Of a DNA stretch of 64,000 nt, positions 36,172 through 43,824 are shown one piece after another; within the stretch, counting starts at the first letter, position 1, and each line of letters opens with the position of its first letter. Origin of the DNA: Filimonas zeae. Lineage in GTDB: Bacteria; Bacteroidota; Bacteroidia; Chitinophagales; Chitinophagaceae. The notes beneath the pieces are model-generated. The model saw only the letters and a list, made by a program, of their open reading frames with translations, made no database searches and was not told where the DNA came from. Location of the stretch: the NCBI RefSeq assembly GCF_014641615.1, contig NZ_BMIB01000007.1, positions 93,529-157,528 on the forward strand, given 5' to 3'. Both the position numbers and the translations under genes were made by a program.

Positions 36172-36198
36172 AAAACCCGCTCACAGGAGCGGGTTTTC
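36172..36198 (-). terminator. Rho-independent terminator after adk
   Basis: AAAACCCGCT and AGCGGGTTTT form a stem around a short loop, with T-runs in both directions. It lies 45 bases after the adk stop on the minus strand. Confidence 0.85.
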
Positions 36199-36242
36199 AC
36201 AGTTGGTTTTGGTTGTTAAAAGGGTATAAAAGAGGTTCAGAT

Positions 36243-36818
36243 TTATAATCTGGTGTCAATTTCTTTGCAAAGGGCATCGAAGATTTCGTCTACGGAACCC
36301 TCACCTTTCACTTCTGCTGCTTTATTAAACTGTTTGTAATAGTTGGCTACAACAGCAGTTTTGTTATGATATTCAGTAATACGGTTGCGTACTACACTTT
36401 CTTCAGAATCATCGCTTCTGCCGCTGGTAAGTCCGCGTTTCAGTACACGTTTAACCAGTTCTTCTTCACCTACCTGTAAAGCAAGTAATACGTTGATGGT
36501 GGCATTATGCTGTTCCAGCAATTTGTCCAGCGCTGCTGCCTGTGCTTCTGTACGTGGAAAACCATCGAATAAAAAGCCTTTGGCTTCGGGGTTGGCTGCC
36601 AGCGCGGCGCTGATCATACCAATTACCACTTCATCGGGTACCAGTTGTCCCTTGTCCATGAGGGTTTTGGCTTCCAGGCCTAACTGTGTTTGACGGGCAA
36701 TCTCACTTCTCAATATATCTCCTGTACTTAAATGCTTAAGACCGTATTTCGCAATTAGTTTTTCGCTTTGAGTACCTTTACCACTTCCCGGAGGCCCGAA
36801 CAAAATAAGATTAAACAT
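36243..36818 (-). CDS. adk: Adenylate kinase
   Basis: 191 residues, the short form without a zinc-binding lid. P-loop GPPGSGKGTQ (residues 7-16), HLSTGDILRSEI, FLFDGFPRTEAQA and the lid arginines in SGRSDDSEESVVRNRI are present. It interconverts ATP plus AMP and two ADP in the cytoplasm. It is transcribed alone and ends at a strong terminator. Confidence 0.97.
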   Translation of the reverse strand: MFNLILFGPPGSGKGTQSEKLIAKYGLKHLSTGDILRSEIARQTQLGLEAKTLMDKGQLVPDEVVIGMISAALAANPEAKGFLFDGFPRTEAQAAALDKLLEQHNATINVLLALQVGEEELVKRVLKRGLTSGRSDDSEESVVRNRITEYHNKTAVVANYYKQFNKAAEVKGEGSVDEIFDALCKEIDTRL

Positions 36819-36941
36819 GTTCTCCTTATGCTTGTGTGAATCACAAATATAAGGGGTATCATTTAAAAATCATTTAACGTAGGTTCCCACCCGTTGAAAA
36901 ATCCTGAATAAAACGGGCTACGTACCTTTAGAAATAATAAT

Positions 36942-37502
36942 ATGCAAAAGCTAATATTTGTAAGTATCTGGGCCGTAATTGTTGCCCAGGGATGCTTTTC
37001 GCAAACCAACCATTCTAATAAAACAGCTATGGATAGTACAGATAAAAACAAGCATGCTGCTTACAGCAGAACAGATACTGGTAAGGTGGTGATGAATGAT
37101 GATGAGTGGCGTAAAATATTACCGGCTGATGTATACCATATTGCCCGGGAAAAAGGAACGGAGCGGCCTTACAGCAGTAAGTATGAAGCTTTTAAGGAAG
37201 CGGGTACTTATTATTGTGCGGCATGTGGTAATGCCCTGTTTAAAAGCGATACCAAATTTGAAAGCGGATGCGGGTGGCCCAGCTTTTATGAGCCGGTTAC
37301 AAAAGGCTCTATTATCTATGCCCCTGACCATTCACATGGCATGGACCGTACCGAGGTAATGTGCGGACGCTGCAAGGCCCACCTGGGACATGTTTTTAAT
37401 GATGGTCCTCCACCCACAGGGCTGCGTTATTGTATCAATGGAGTGGTACTTGATTTTACCCGGGCACAGGAGGCAGAAAAGAAATACAAAGACAGTCTAT
37501 AA
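36942..37502 (+). CDS. msrB: Secreted peptide-methionine (R)-S-oxide reductase
   Basis: 186 residues. A signal peptide (MQKLIFVSIWAVIVAQGCFS) leads to a complete MsrB domain: the two structural zinc pairs CAAC and CGRC, FESGCGWPSF, and the catalytic Cys in RYCINGVVLDF (near residue 163). The CF in the signal region leaves a lipoprotein possible. It repairs oxidised methionine in envelope proteins. A TACCTTTA -7-like element lies at 36923-36930, 11 bases before the start. Confidence 0.95.
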   Translation: MQKLIFVSIWAVIVAQGCFSQTNHSNKTAMDSTDKNKHAAYSRTDTGKVVMNDDEWRKILPADVYHIAREKGTERPYSSKYEAFKEAGTYYCAACGNALFKSDTKFESGCGWPSFYEPVTKGSIIYAPDHSHGMDRTEVMCGRCKAHLGHVFNDGPPPTGLRYCINGVVLDFTRAQEAEKKYKDSL

Positions 37503-37917
37503 AAAACAGGCCTCTATTCCTGAAAAGGATGAGGCCGGTTTAACCTATGAAAAACACCAAGTCTGGTTTGCAATAATGTTTGAGTTACTGTTTTGTTGGC
37601 TGCTTTTGCAAGCGTAACGGTAACAGTCTATTATAATTACGCATTTACCGGCAAAAGGTTGTATCAATTCCTGCACTTAAGCGAATCTTAACACGCTGTA
37701 TCCCTTTTTTGCCTGCAAGCAGGCTGTTTTTTATTGTAAATTCAGTGAAAATGCCTTAAATTAGGGGTGTGATAAGGGCGTTTCCGGCATTGTTTGTTAT
37801 GTTTTTGTCCTCAACCGATCATTGATTTGAAGTTGTTGAGTAATCTGTTAGGGGGTGGAAATGCCGGGTTGGTTGAATTCCAATGGGTATTTTATTATCT
37901 CTATATAAACGATTACT
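37503..37917. other. Gene-free spacer with two weak hairpins
   Basis: A hairpin at 37509-37536 (GGCCTC with GAGGCC, further pairing inside) follows msrB but lacks a T-run. A second at 37711-37733 (GCCTGC with GCAGGC, then TGTTTTTT) could terminate transcription. No coding frame is convincing. Confidence 0.5.
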
Positions 37918-38388
37918 ATGTCTACCATTTTGCCTAATGAAGAAAAGCTGCTTGCCTACAATGGCACTGATCTTATCCTTACCAATCAGCGTGTTAGTAT
38001 TGAAGATAGAAGACTGGGAGATGTAAACTTCTTCCTGGAACATATTGCTGCCATTACTACCGCACAGAAAGGGTATAAAGTATTGCTGGTACCGGGATGT
38101 TTGTCTGTATTAACAGGGCTGGTACTGCTGACGGCTGGAGTTAGTAACCAGTTTCAGATATTTCTGATAGCGGGTATTATTATGCTTCTGTTCTGGTGGG
38201 CTACCAAAAAAAGTGTACTGAGTATTGTATCTGACAAGGGAGTTGTTTCCAATGTAGATGTTGATATTATGACGAAAGATGAAATTCAGTCTATGATTGA
38301 TGATATTGAGGAGGCAAGACAAAGCCGTATTAAAGATCTTACCCGCGAAAGAACCGTACTGGTAAAGCGTCAACCTCAGGAAGCGTAA
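37918..38388 (+). CDS. Membrane protein with a PH-like N-terminal segment
   Basis: 156 residues. The N-terminus (ILPNEEKLLAYNGTDLILTNQRVSIEDRRLGDVNFFLEHIAAI) has the beta-strand pattern of bacterial PH-like/YdbS domains, where a membrane helix pair follows; two helices occupy about residues 60-100 here (LVPGCLSVLTGLVLLTAG, IFLIAGIIMLLFWWA). The C-terminal 40 residues are charged and helical (DEIQSMIDDIEEARQSRIKDL). Family and function are not certain. It is followed by the first copy of an intergenic repeat that carries a terminator-like hairpin. Confidence 0.7.
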   Translation: MSTILPNEEKLLAYNGTDLILTNQRVSIEDRRLGDVNFFLEHIAAITTAQKGYKVLLVPGCLSVLTGLVLLTAGVSNQFQIFLIAGIIMLLFWWATKKSVLSIVSDKGVVSNVDVDIMTKDEIQSMIDDIEEARQSRIKDLTRERTVLVKRQPQEA

Positions 38389-38428
38389 ACAGCAACTGCT
38401 ATAGTATCCATTACAGGTATGCATAAAA

Positions 38429-38508
38429 AAGCCCTGGTAGACACCTGGGCTAGTTTTTTCAACCCTAAACCTTTAAAAAACAGGTTAAGGTTGGCAAAAT
38501 GTGTACCA
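38429..38508 (+). repeat. Intergenic repeat copy A with terminator-like hairpin
   Basis: Contains the hairpin GCCCTGGT...ACCTGGGC followed by TTTTTT, then CAACCCTAAACC and TTAAAAAACA. The same 80-base block recurs at 39049-39127 with about 80 percent identity. It likely terminates the preceding gene; the conserved segment after the T-run has no obvious terminator role. Confidence 0.75.
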
Positions 38509-38649
38509 GTAACAGCATGATTGGATTAAAATATATATTCTATTGGTAAACAGTAGTGGTTAGGTGTTCATCCGTCTTTTTTCTCCACTGGTATTTTACA
38601 TCTGACAGCGACTGTTGAAGCAGCGTATCTTTAGTGGATAATAGACAAT

Positions 38650-39015
38650 ATGAAACATTTATCAGCGATTGTTATTCTGACAGTACTGACTTTACAGGCC
38701 TACCCGCAGACCAAAGTGCCGGCATCGGAAGCGGGCAGGCATATAGGAGAGAAGGTTGTTGTGTGTGGTAAGGTATATGGTGTAAAGTTTTTGGATAAGG
38801 CCAAAGGTGAGCCTACCTTTTTAAATGTGGGAGCTGCTTATCCCAACAGTCCTTTTACGGTAGTGATTTTTGGAGAAACGCGTAAGCTGTTGACAGATGC
38901 GCCTGAGAAACTATATAATGGCAGGAATGTTTGTGTAACGGGTATAGTGAAAGAGTATAAGGGGAAGGCGGAAATTGTGGTGTCTAAGCCGGAGGAGATA
39001 TCAATAGATCAGTAA
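38650..39015 (+). CDS. Small secreted OB-fold-like protein
   Basis: 121 residues: signal peptide MKHLSAIVILTVLTLQAYPQ, then one beta-rich domain (IGEKVVVCGKVYGVKF, PTFLNVGAAYPNSPFTVVIFG, GRNVCVTGIVKEYKGKAEIVV) with the strand order of OB-fold nucleic-acid or ligand binding proteins. Such proteins occur widely in Bacteroidota and have no assigned role. The gene is flanked on both sides by copies of the same intergenic repeat. Confidence 0.75.
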   Translation: MKHLSAIVILTVLTLQAYPQTKVPASEAGRHIGEKVVVCGKVYGVKFLDKAKGEPTFLNVGAAYPNSPFTVVIFGETRKLLTDAPEKLYNGRNVCVTGIVKEYKGKAEIVVSKPEEISIDQ

Positions 39016-39048
39016 ATGTTTTACATATAGCACCTTATAAAAAAAGAG

Positions 39049-39127
39049 AAGCCCTGGTAGACACCGGGGCTAATTTTTTCAACCCTAAACCCTTAAAAAA
39101 CATTTTAATGTTTGCAAAAGCCGTACC
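39049..39127 (+). repeat. Intergenic repeat copy B with terminator-like hairpin
   Basis: Copy of the element at 38429-38508, 620 bases downstream. The hairpin reads GCCCTGGT...ACCGGGGC, followed by TAATTTTTTC and the conserved CAACCCTAAACC segment. The rest of the gap to 39330 shows no gene. Confidence 0.75.
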
Positions 39128-39330
39128 AAAATTACTTGCTGCCAAATTCTGTTTACCTCTTTTGTATAGCATGTGGTGTAAGGCCGGTGAAGCCCGCCAT
39201 TGAAAGTTTAAGGCAAAATGCCGTATGGTTTTAATGTTCTATTAATAACCGCTTAGTTTTTAATAGCTTTATAAGCGCATAAGTTCCATGGTGTTATGAT
39301 CTTTGGGGTGTACTATATAACTCCTGTCGC

Positions 39331-40866
39331 ATGGAAGGCGATAAAGCACAAACATTACATCCATACAATACGTCACGTGAGTACCAGATACTGGATGAAC
39401 TCACTATTAGTGAAGAACGATTCAGAGGCGCTTTCGATTACTCGGGTATAGGAATGGCTATTGTGGCTCCCGACGGCAAGTGGCTGAAGGTGAACAAAAG
39501 GCTTTGTGATTTAACCGGGTATAGTCAGGAAGAGTTGCTACGGCTCTCTTTTCAGGACCTTACACATCCCGATGATCTGGAAGCAGATATGCGCCAGTTA
39601 CAGCTGCTGGTAGCGGGCAAGATAGAATATTACCAGATAGAGAAAAGGTATTTTCACCGGGATGGAAGTGTTATCTGGGGCCTGTTGAATGTGTCATTGG
39701 TGCGGGATAAGTTTAACCGCCCGCTGCATTTGGTTTCTCAGATTGAAGACATTACCGATCGTAAACTGGTAGAAGCTGCCTACAAGGAAAGTGAGGAGCG
39801 CTGGCAGTTTGCATTGGAAGGTTCCGGAGATGGGATATGGGATTGGAACGTGCAAACGGGAGAGGTGTTCTACTCTAATCAGTGTAAGGCTATGCTGGGG
39901 TTAGCTCCCGGTGAAATGGGTAACTCCTGTGTGGAATGGGACCGTAAGGTACATCCGGATGATAAGGACAAATATTTCTCTGATATGCACGAGCATTTTA
40001 TGGGAAGAACCTCTGTATACATTAATGAACACCGCGTATTGTGTAAGGATGGTACTTATAAATGGGTGTTGGATCGTGGAAAGGTTATTTCCTGGACGCC
40101 CGATCACAAGCCACTGCGGGTTTTAGGTACACATACCGATATTTCAGAAGCCAAGGAGAAAGAACTGCAACTACAGCATACGTTGGATATTGTGAGTGAG
40201 CAAAACAAGCGCCTCACCAATTTTGCCCATATTGTTTCTCACAATCTGCGTACTCATACCGGCAACCTTGAAATGCTGCTGTACATTATTGAGCAGACTA
40301 GTGCTGAGGCAGAGAAGGCAGAATTGATGCAGCATCTTAAAAAAGTGGCCAGTCAGTTAAGCGAAACCATGCTGCATCTGAATGATGTTATTTCTATACA
40401 GGCAAATATCCGCCAGCAGCGAACCGGCATTAACCTGCGGGAGTATGTACACAGGACAACAGAGGCTATGGCGGGTGAAATTAGTATGCACCGTGCTATT
40501 ATTATTAATAACATTCCGGTAGGGCTGGAGATTGATTACAACCCTGCTTACATGGAGAGTATTTTGTTGAACTGTATGTCTAACGCCATTAAGTACCGGC
40601 ATCCTGACCGGTCGCCGGTGGTGGAGATAAGTTATTATGAAACTGCAGGCCGCAAGGTGCTGGAGATTACCGATAATGGAATAGGCATTAATCTGGAACG
40701 TTATGGTAAAAAACTGTTTGGAATGTATAATACCTTCCATGGTAATGCTGATGCCAAAGGCGTGGGGTTATTCATTACCAAAAATCAGGTAGAAGCAATG
40801 GGTGGAAAAATTGAGGTGATTAGCAATGTAGGCCAGGGAGCTACTTTTAAAATATTTCTTACATGA
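39331..40866 (+). CDS. PAS-domain sensor histidine kinase
   Basis: 511 residues without membrane helices, so cytoplasmic. Two PAS/PAC domains (about residues 20-150 and 150-280; DITDRKLVEAAYKESEERWQF joins them), a dimerisation helix with the phospho-acceptor His in FAHIVSHNLRTHTGN (near 303), and an ATPase domain with N box NCMSNAIKYR, G1 DNGIGINLERYGKKLFGM and G2 KGVGLFITKNQVEAMGG. It senses an internal ligand or redox state. Its stop overlaps the start of the response-regulator gene (ATGA), the expected cognate pair. Confidence 0.94.
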   Translation: MEGDKAQTLHPYNTSREYQILDELTISEERFRGAFDYSGIGMAIVAPDGKWLKVNKRLCDLTGYSQEELLRLSFQDLTHPDDLEADMRQLQLLVAGKIEYYQIEKRYFHRDGSVIWGLLNVSLVRDKFNRPLHLVSQIEDITDRKLVEAAYKESEERWQFALEGSGDGIWDWNVQTGEVFYSNQCKAMLGLAPGEMGNSCVEWDRKVHPDDKDKYFSDMHEHFMGRTSVYINEHRVLCKDGTYKWVLDRGKVISWTPDHKPLRVLGTHTDISEAKEKELQLQHTLDIVSEQNKRLTNFAHIVSHNLRTHTGNLEMLLYIIEQTSAEAEKAELMQHLKKVASQLSETMLHLNDVISIQANIRQQRTGINLREYVHRTTEAMAGEISMHRAIIINNIPVGLEIDYNPAYMESILLNCMSNAIKYRHPDRSPVVEISYYETAGRKVLEITDNGIGINLERYGKKLFGMYNTFHGNADAKGVGLFITKNQVEAMGGKIEVISNVGQGATFKIFLT

Positions 40867-41255
40867 GCAAAAAACAGGTAGCATGCATTATAGATGATGA
40901 TCAGGTGTATGTGTATGGCGTAAAGAAGATGATTATGTTTTATGATTTTTGTAAAGACGTGCTCACCTTTAAAAACGGAGAAGAGGCTCTGGGATATCTG
41001 CAGCCGAGGGTAATGGATGATGCACCTTTGCCAGAGGTAATTATGGTGGATATTAATATGCCTGTGATGGATGGCTGGGAGTTTCTGGATGCCTTTACCC
41101 GTATTAAGCCCAAAGATGGAAGAAAGGTTACCATTTATGTAATCAGTTCCTCTATTAAGCAGGATGATATTGATAAGGCCAGGAACTATACTGAAGTAAC
41201 GGATTATATAGTGAAGCCGGTAAGATTTGAAAGTCTTAAACAGATTTTAGGATAG
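40863..41255 (+). CDS. Single-domain response regulator
   Basis: 130 residues, only a receiver domain: acidic pocket IIDDDQVYV (residues 10-18), phospho-acceptor Asp in VDINMPVMDGWEF (near 60), Ser in VISSS and Lys in VKPV. There is no DNA-binding output domain, so it acts by protein contact or passes phosphate on. It is translationally coupled (four-base overlap) to the PAS kinase. Confidence 0.95.
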   Translation: MSKKQVACIIDDDQVYVYGVKKMIMFYDFCKDVLTFKNGEEALGYLQPRVMDDAPLPEVIMVDINMPVMDGWEFLDAFTRIKPKDGRKVTIYVISSSIKQDDIDKARNYTEVTDYIVKPVRFESLKQILG

Positions 41256-41262
41256 CTGTTTA

Positions 41263-42003
41263 TTACAGCTCCTTTAGTAAGGCTTGTGCTTTGGCATAAA
41301 TGGTTGCCTCCGGGGGGATTTTCCCCAGCCATGTTTTTGCCTCGGTATTATTTTTTTCGCTTACATACGTCAGTGCCATATGGAATGCCGCATCATATTT
41401 AAATATGGATGTGCCATTGTATAAACGTAACAACACAGGTCTTGCCAGAGGCTGTTGATTTGTTTGTGTGAGTGAGAGGGCATAGTAGAATTGTGCAAAG
41501 CTGTTACCGGGTATTGAATCGGTAATTGTTTTCAATAGCCGGGCTGCGTTAGAATAGTCTTTGTTGTTGAAGTAGGTGGTGGCTTCTGTTAGTAACGAAT
41601 CTGTAGTGTTACCCCGCTCTATATTGGCAATCATTTCAACAGAGGCGTAACGCGTATATAAATCGCCACCCTGCCATGGGCGCCATATGAGTAATGCTAC
41701 TACTGCTGCTGCGGCTGTAGTTATTGCAGCCAGCCGGATACGTTTTACGGGGGCAGGTGATGTTGCCGGCCGGGCCTGTGCAAAATATTCACCGTTCAGT
41801 TGCCGCAAGGTTTGTTGAAATGCCTGTAATTTTTCGTTTGGTGCAAAACGCAGTTGTAGTGTGCTGTGTACTTCCTGGTGCAACGCCAGCTTCTTCTGCA
41901 AATCTTCATCAGTTGCCAATGCGGCTTCAAAAGCAGCAAGCTCGTCGGAGTCCATATCTCCGGATGCATAACGGGCAATATCTTCAAATGTAAAACGGCT
42001 CAT
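41263..42003 (-). CDS. Membrane-anchored anti-sigma-like protein with periplasmic TPR-like domain
   Basis: 246 residues. N-terminal cytoplasmic region (FEDIARYASGDMDSDELAAFEAALATD) resembles anti-sigma factors, a single helix (residues 90-108, LAAITTAAAAVVALLIW) crosses the membrane, and the rest is helical TPR-like repeats (YFNNKDYSNAARLLKTI, FAQFYYALSLTQTNQQPLA). It overlaps the upstream ECF sigma gene by four bases. It would hold the sigma factor until an envelope signal arrives; this follows from gene order and the topology. Confidence 0.82.
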   Translation of the reverse strand: MSRFTFEDIARYASGDMDSDELAAFEAALATDEDLQKKLALHQEVHSTLQLRFAPNEKLQAFQQTLRQLNGEYFAQARPATSPAPVKRIRLAAITTAAAAVVALLIWRPWQGGDLYTRYASVEMIANIERGNTTDSLLTEATTYFNNKDYSNAARLLKTITDSIPGNSFAQFYYALSLTQTNQQPLARPVLLRLYNGTSIFKYDAAFHMALTYVSEKNNTEAKTWLGKIPPEATIYAKAQALLKEL

Positions 42004-42518
42004 ATTTTATTCCTTCCGGACTGTTGTGCGTAAATCATTTTTGTTAGCCCTGCCATGCATTCACTCTTCTTTTTGCGGAGATAGCCATAGCTTACATTCA
42101 GCTGGGTGGCTATCACCTCCTGTGCTTCTCCATTCATGTAACACCTGAGAATTTCTTTGCAGGCATCTCCCATTTTTTCAAAGCATTCCAGAAACAGCTG
42201 CATTCTGTTTTGTTGCTGCTGCAGCATTTCGGCCTGGGCAAAAACATCCTCACCTATATATACATCATCCGCATCTTTTGTTACCGGCTGCCGCCCTCTT
42301 TTTTTTAGTTCATTTAACCACTTCCGTTTGCATAGCAATAATAAAAAGGGCTCAAACGGGCAGGTCAGCTCCAGCTGCTTTTGCGTTGCCTGCAGGTATA
42401 TGTCTGTCAGCACTTCCTGAAAAATGTCTGCAGCATCGTCCTCTGTACCGCTGTTGGCTATAATATAATGTTTAATGCGGGGTGCGTAAAGCCGGTAAAT
42501 TTCTGACACTACCAACAT
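42000..42518 (-). CDS. ECF-type RNA polymerase sigma factor
   Basis: 172 residues from the first ATG at 42518. Region 2 (EIYRLYAPRIKHYI, DAADIFQEVLTDIYLQ, FLLLLCKRKWLNELKKRG) and region 4 (MGDACKEILRCYMNGEAQEVIATQLNVSYGYLRKKKSECM) are clear. The frame is open for at least 20 codons upstream and reads like a normal ECF N-terminus (QRFILGLASNN), so the true start may be a non-ATG codon further upstream. It is coupled to the anti-sigma gene and divergent from the lipoprotein/PKD/CHAT genes, which are its likely targets. Confidence 0.9.
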   Translation of the reverse strand: MLVVSEIYRLYAPRIKHYIIANSGTEDDAADIFQEVLTDIYLQATQKQLELTCPFEPFLLLLCKRKWLNELKKRGRQPVTKDADDVYIGEDVFAQAEMLQQQQNRMQLFLECFEKMGDACKEILRCYMNGEAQEVIATQLNVSYGYLRKKKSECMAGLTKMIYAQQSGRNKI

Positions 42519-42737
42519 GTTGTTGGAGGCAAGGCCTAGTATAAACCGCTGATCGGTATGTTGGGTAGTATTGATAAGTAATAGTTTATAAGCGAAAACA
42601 GTGCTAAATAAAAATAATGGAAAAAAAGTGAAAAAGAGGGGGTAACAAAAAAAGCAGGCTGTTGATATACTTATGAAACGAGCAAGCGCGGACGCCGAAA
42701 AGCGATAAAAGAGTAGGCATAAAGAAAAATAACTGGT

Positions 42738-43721
42738 ATGAAACAGCTTATTACTACAACTGAAAAGAGCGGCACTGTTAAATCAATATTTATAATGGCC
42801 GCATTAGCACATGTTATGATGTTTGCAGCCTGCAAAAAAAACAATACAGCTCCGGAAAACGACACGCCATTGCGGGCAGATGATTTTCTGGCAAACTATA
42901 CAGTGCCCACACAAAGCTTTACCGGTAATGCTACTACAGGCTTTACCATTACAGGGGCAAAAGGAACGGTAATTAAATTTAAGCCCGGCGCTTTTGTAGA
43001 TGGCAGCGGCAATGCGGTTACCGGAAACGTTACTATTAGTCTGAAGGAGGTATTGAGTAAGAGAGATGTATTACTGTCGGGTGTTATGACAGAATCGAAC
43101 GGACAGTTACTGGAGTCTGGCGGAGAATTGCTGGTAGAAGCAAAGCAGGGCGATAAAGCGTTGAATATTAACAGGCAGCAGGATAGCGCTGTTCGTGTGG
43201 ATGTGCCTAAGGTGATGAATGACAAGGATATGGGACTTTTTGTTCAGGGCAAACGCGAGAACGGGGCCGGGCAACAGCAACAGAATCCGTTAACATGGGT
43301 AGCGGCACCTTATTATCCCTTTGGTAACGGGCCTAACAGTTACTCTTTCCCGCTGCCTGGTTTTACCTGGGTAAACTGCGATCGTTTTTACAGTGATCCT
43401 AATCCTAAAACCACTATCACAGCTGTGCCTGCGTTTCAGGATAACAACGCAGTAACAGATTTACAGGTGATGCTGGTATTTAAGAACATTGCCACTGTAA
43501 TTACGTTGCCTTACAACTATGGTCTGCAAAAATTCGAATCTTATCATAATTCCCTGCCGGTAGGCTTACAGGCAGATCTGGTAATACTGGGTAAAGACAG
43601 CGATGGATATATTCAGTTCGGAACACAATCGATTACGATTACTGCTAATATGGATATTCAGGCGGCCGTGCATAAAGCAACACAGGCGGAAGTGGATTCC
43701 TTTTTAAACAGTATTCAATAA
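42738..43721 (+). CDS. Lipoprotein with ZU5-like domain
   Basis: 327 residues. Lipoprotein signal with lipobox FAAC (Cys near residue 32). Residues 60-150 resemble ZU5-type domains in Bacteroidota surface proteins (GTVIKFKPGAFVDGSGNAVTGNVTISLKEV, VLLSGVMTESNGQLLESGGELLVEA). The remaining beta-rich part is uncharacterised. It is the first gene of a plus-strand run with the PKD/beta-barrel and CHAT genes and is divergent from the ECF sigma operon; a hairpin at 43769 separates it from the next gene. Confidence 0.75.
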   Translation: MKQLITTTEKSGTVKSIFIMAALAHVMMFAACKKNNTAPENDTPLRADDFLANYTVPTQSFTGNATTGFTITGAKGTVIKFKPGAFVDGSGNAVTGNVTISLKEVLSKRDVLLSGVMTESNGQLLESGGELLVEAKQGDKALNINRQQDSAVRVDVPKVMNDKDMGLFVQGKRENGAGQQQQNPLTWVAAPYYPFGNGPNSYSFPLPGFTWVNCDRFYSDPNPKTTITAVPAFQDNNAVTDLQVMLVFKNIATVITLPYNYGLQKFESYHNSLPVGLQADLVILGKDSDGYIQFGTQSITITANMDIQAAVHKATQAEVDSFLNSIQ

Positions 43722-43768
43722 TAGTCCCGTGGGGGGATTGTTGCTGACTTACTATGAAGTTCACTGTC

Positions 43769-43790
43769 AACCGGCCTTGCGGCCGGTTTT
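43769..43790 (+). terminator. Hairpin between lipoprotein and PKD genes
   Basis: AACCGGCC pairs perfectly with GGCCGGTT around TTGC and is followed by TT. It may terminate or attenuate transcription into the PKD/CHAT genes. Confidence 0.7.
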
Positions 43791-43824
43791 GGCATTTGTC
43801 TTATATTTATCTAATAGTAACCAT

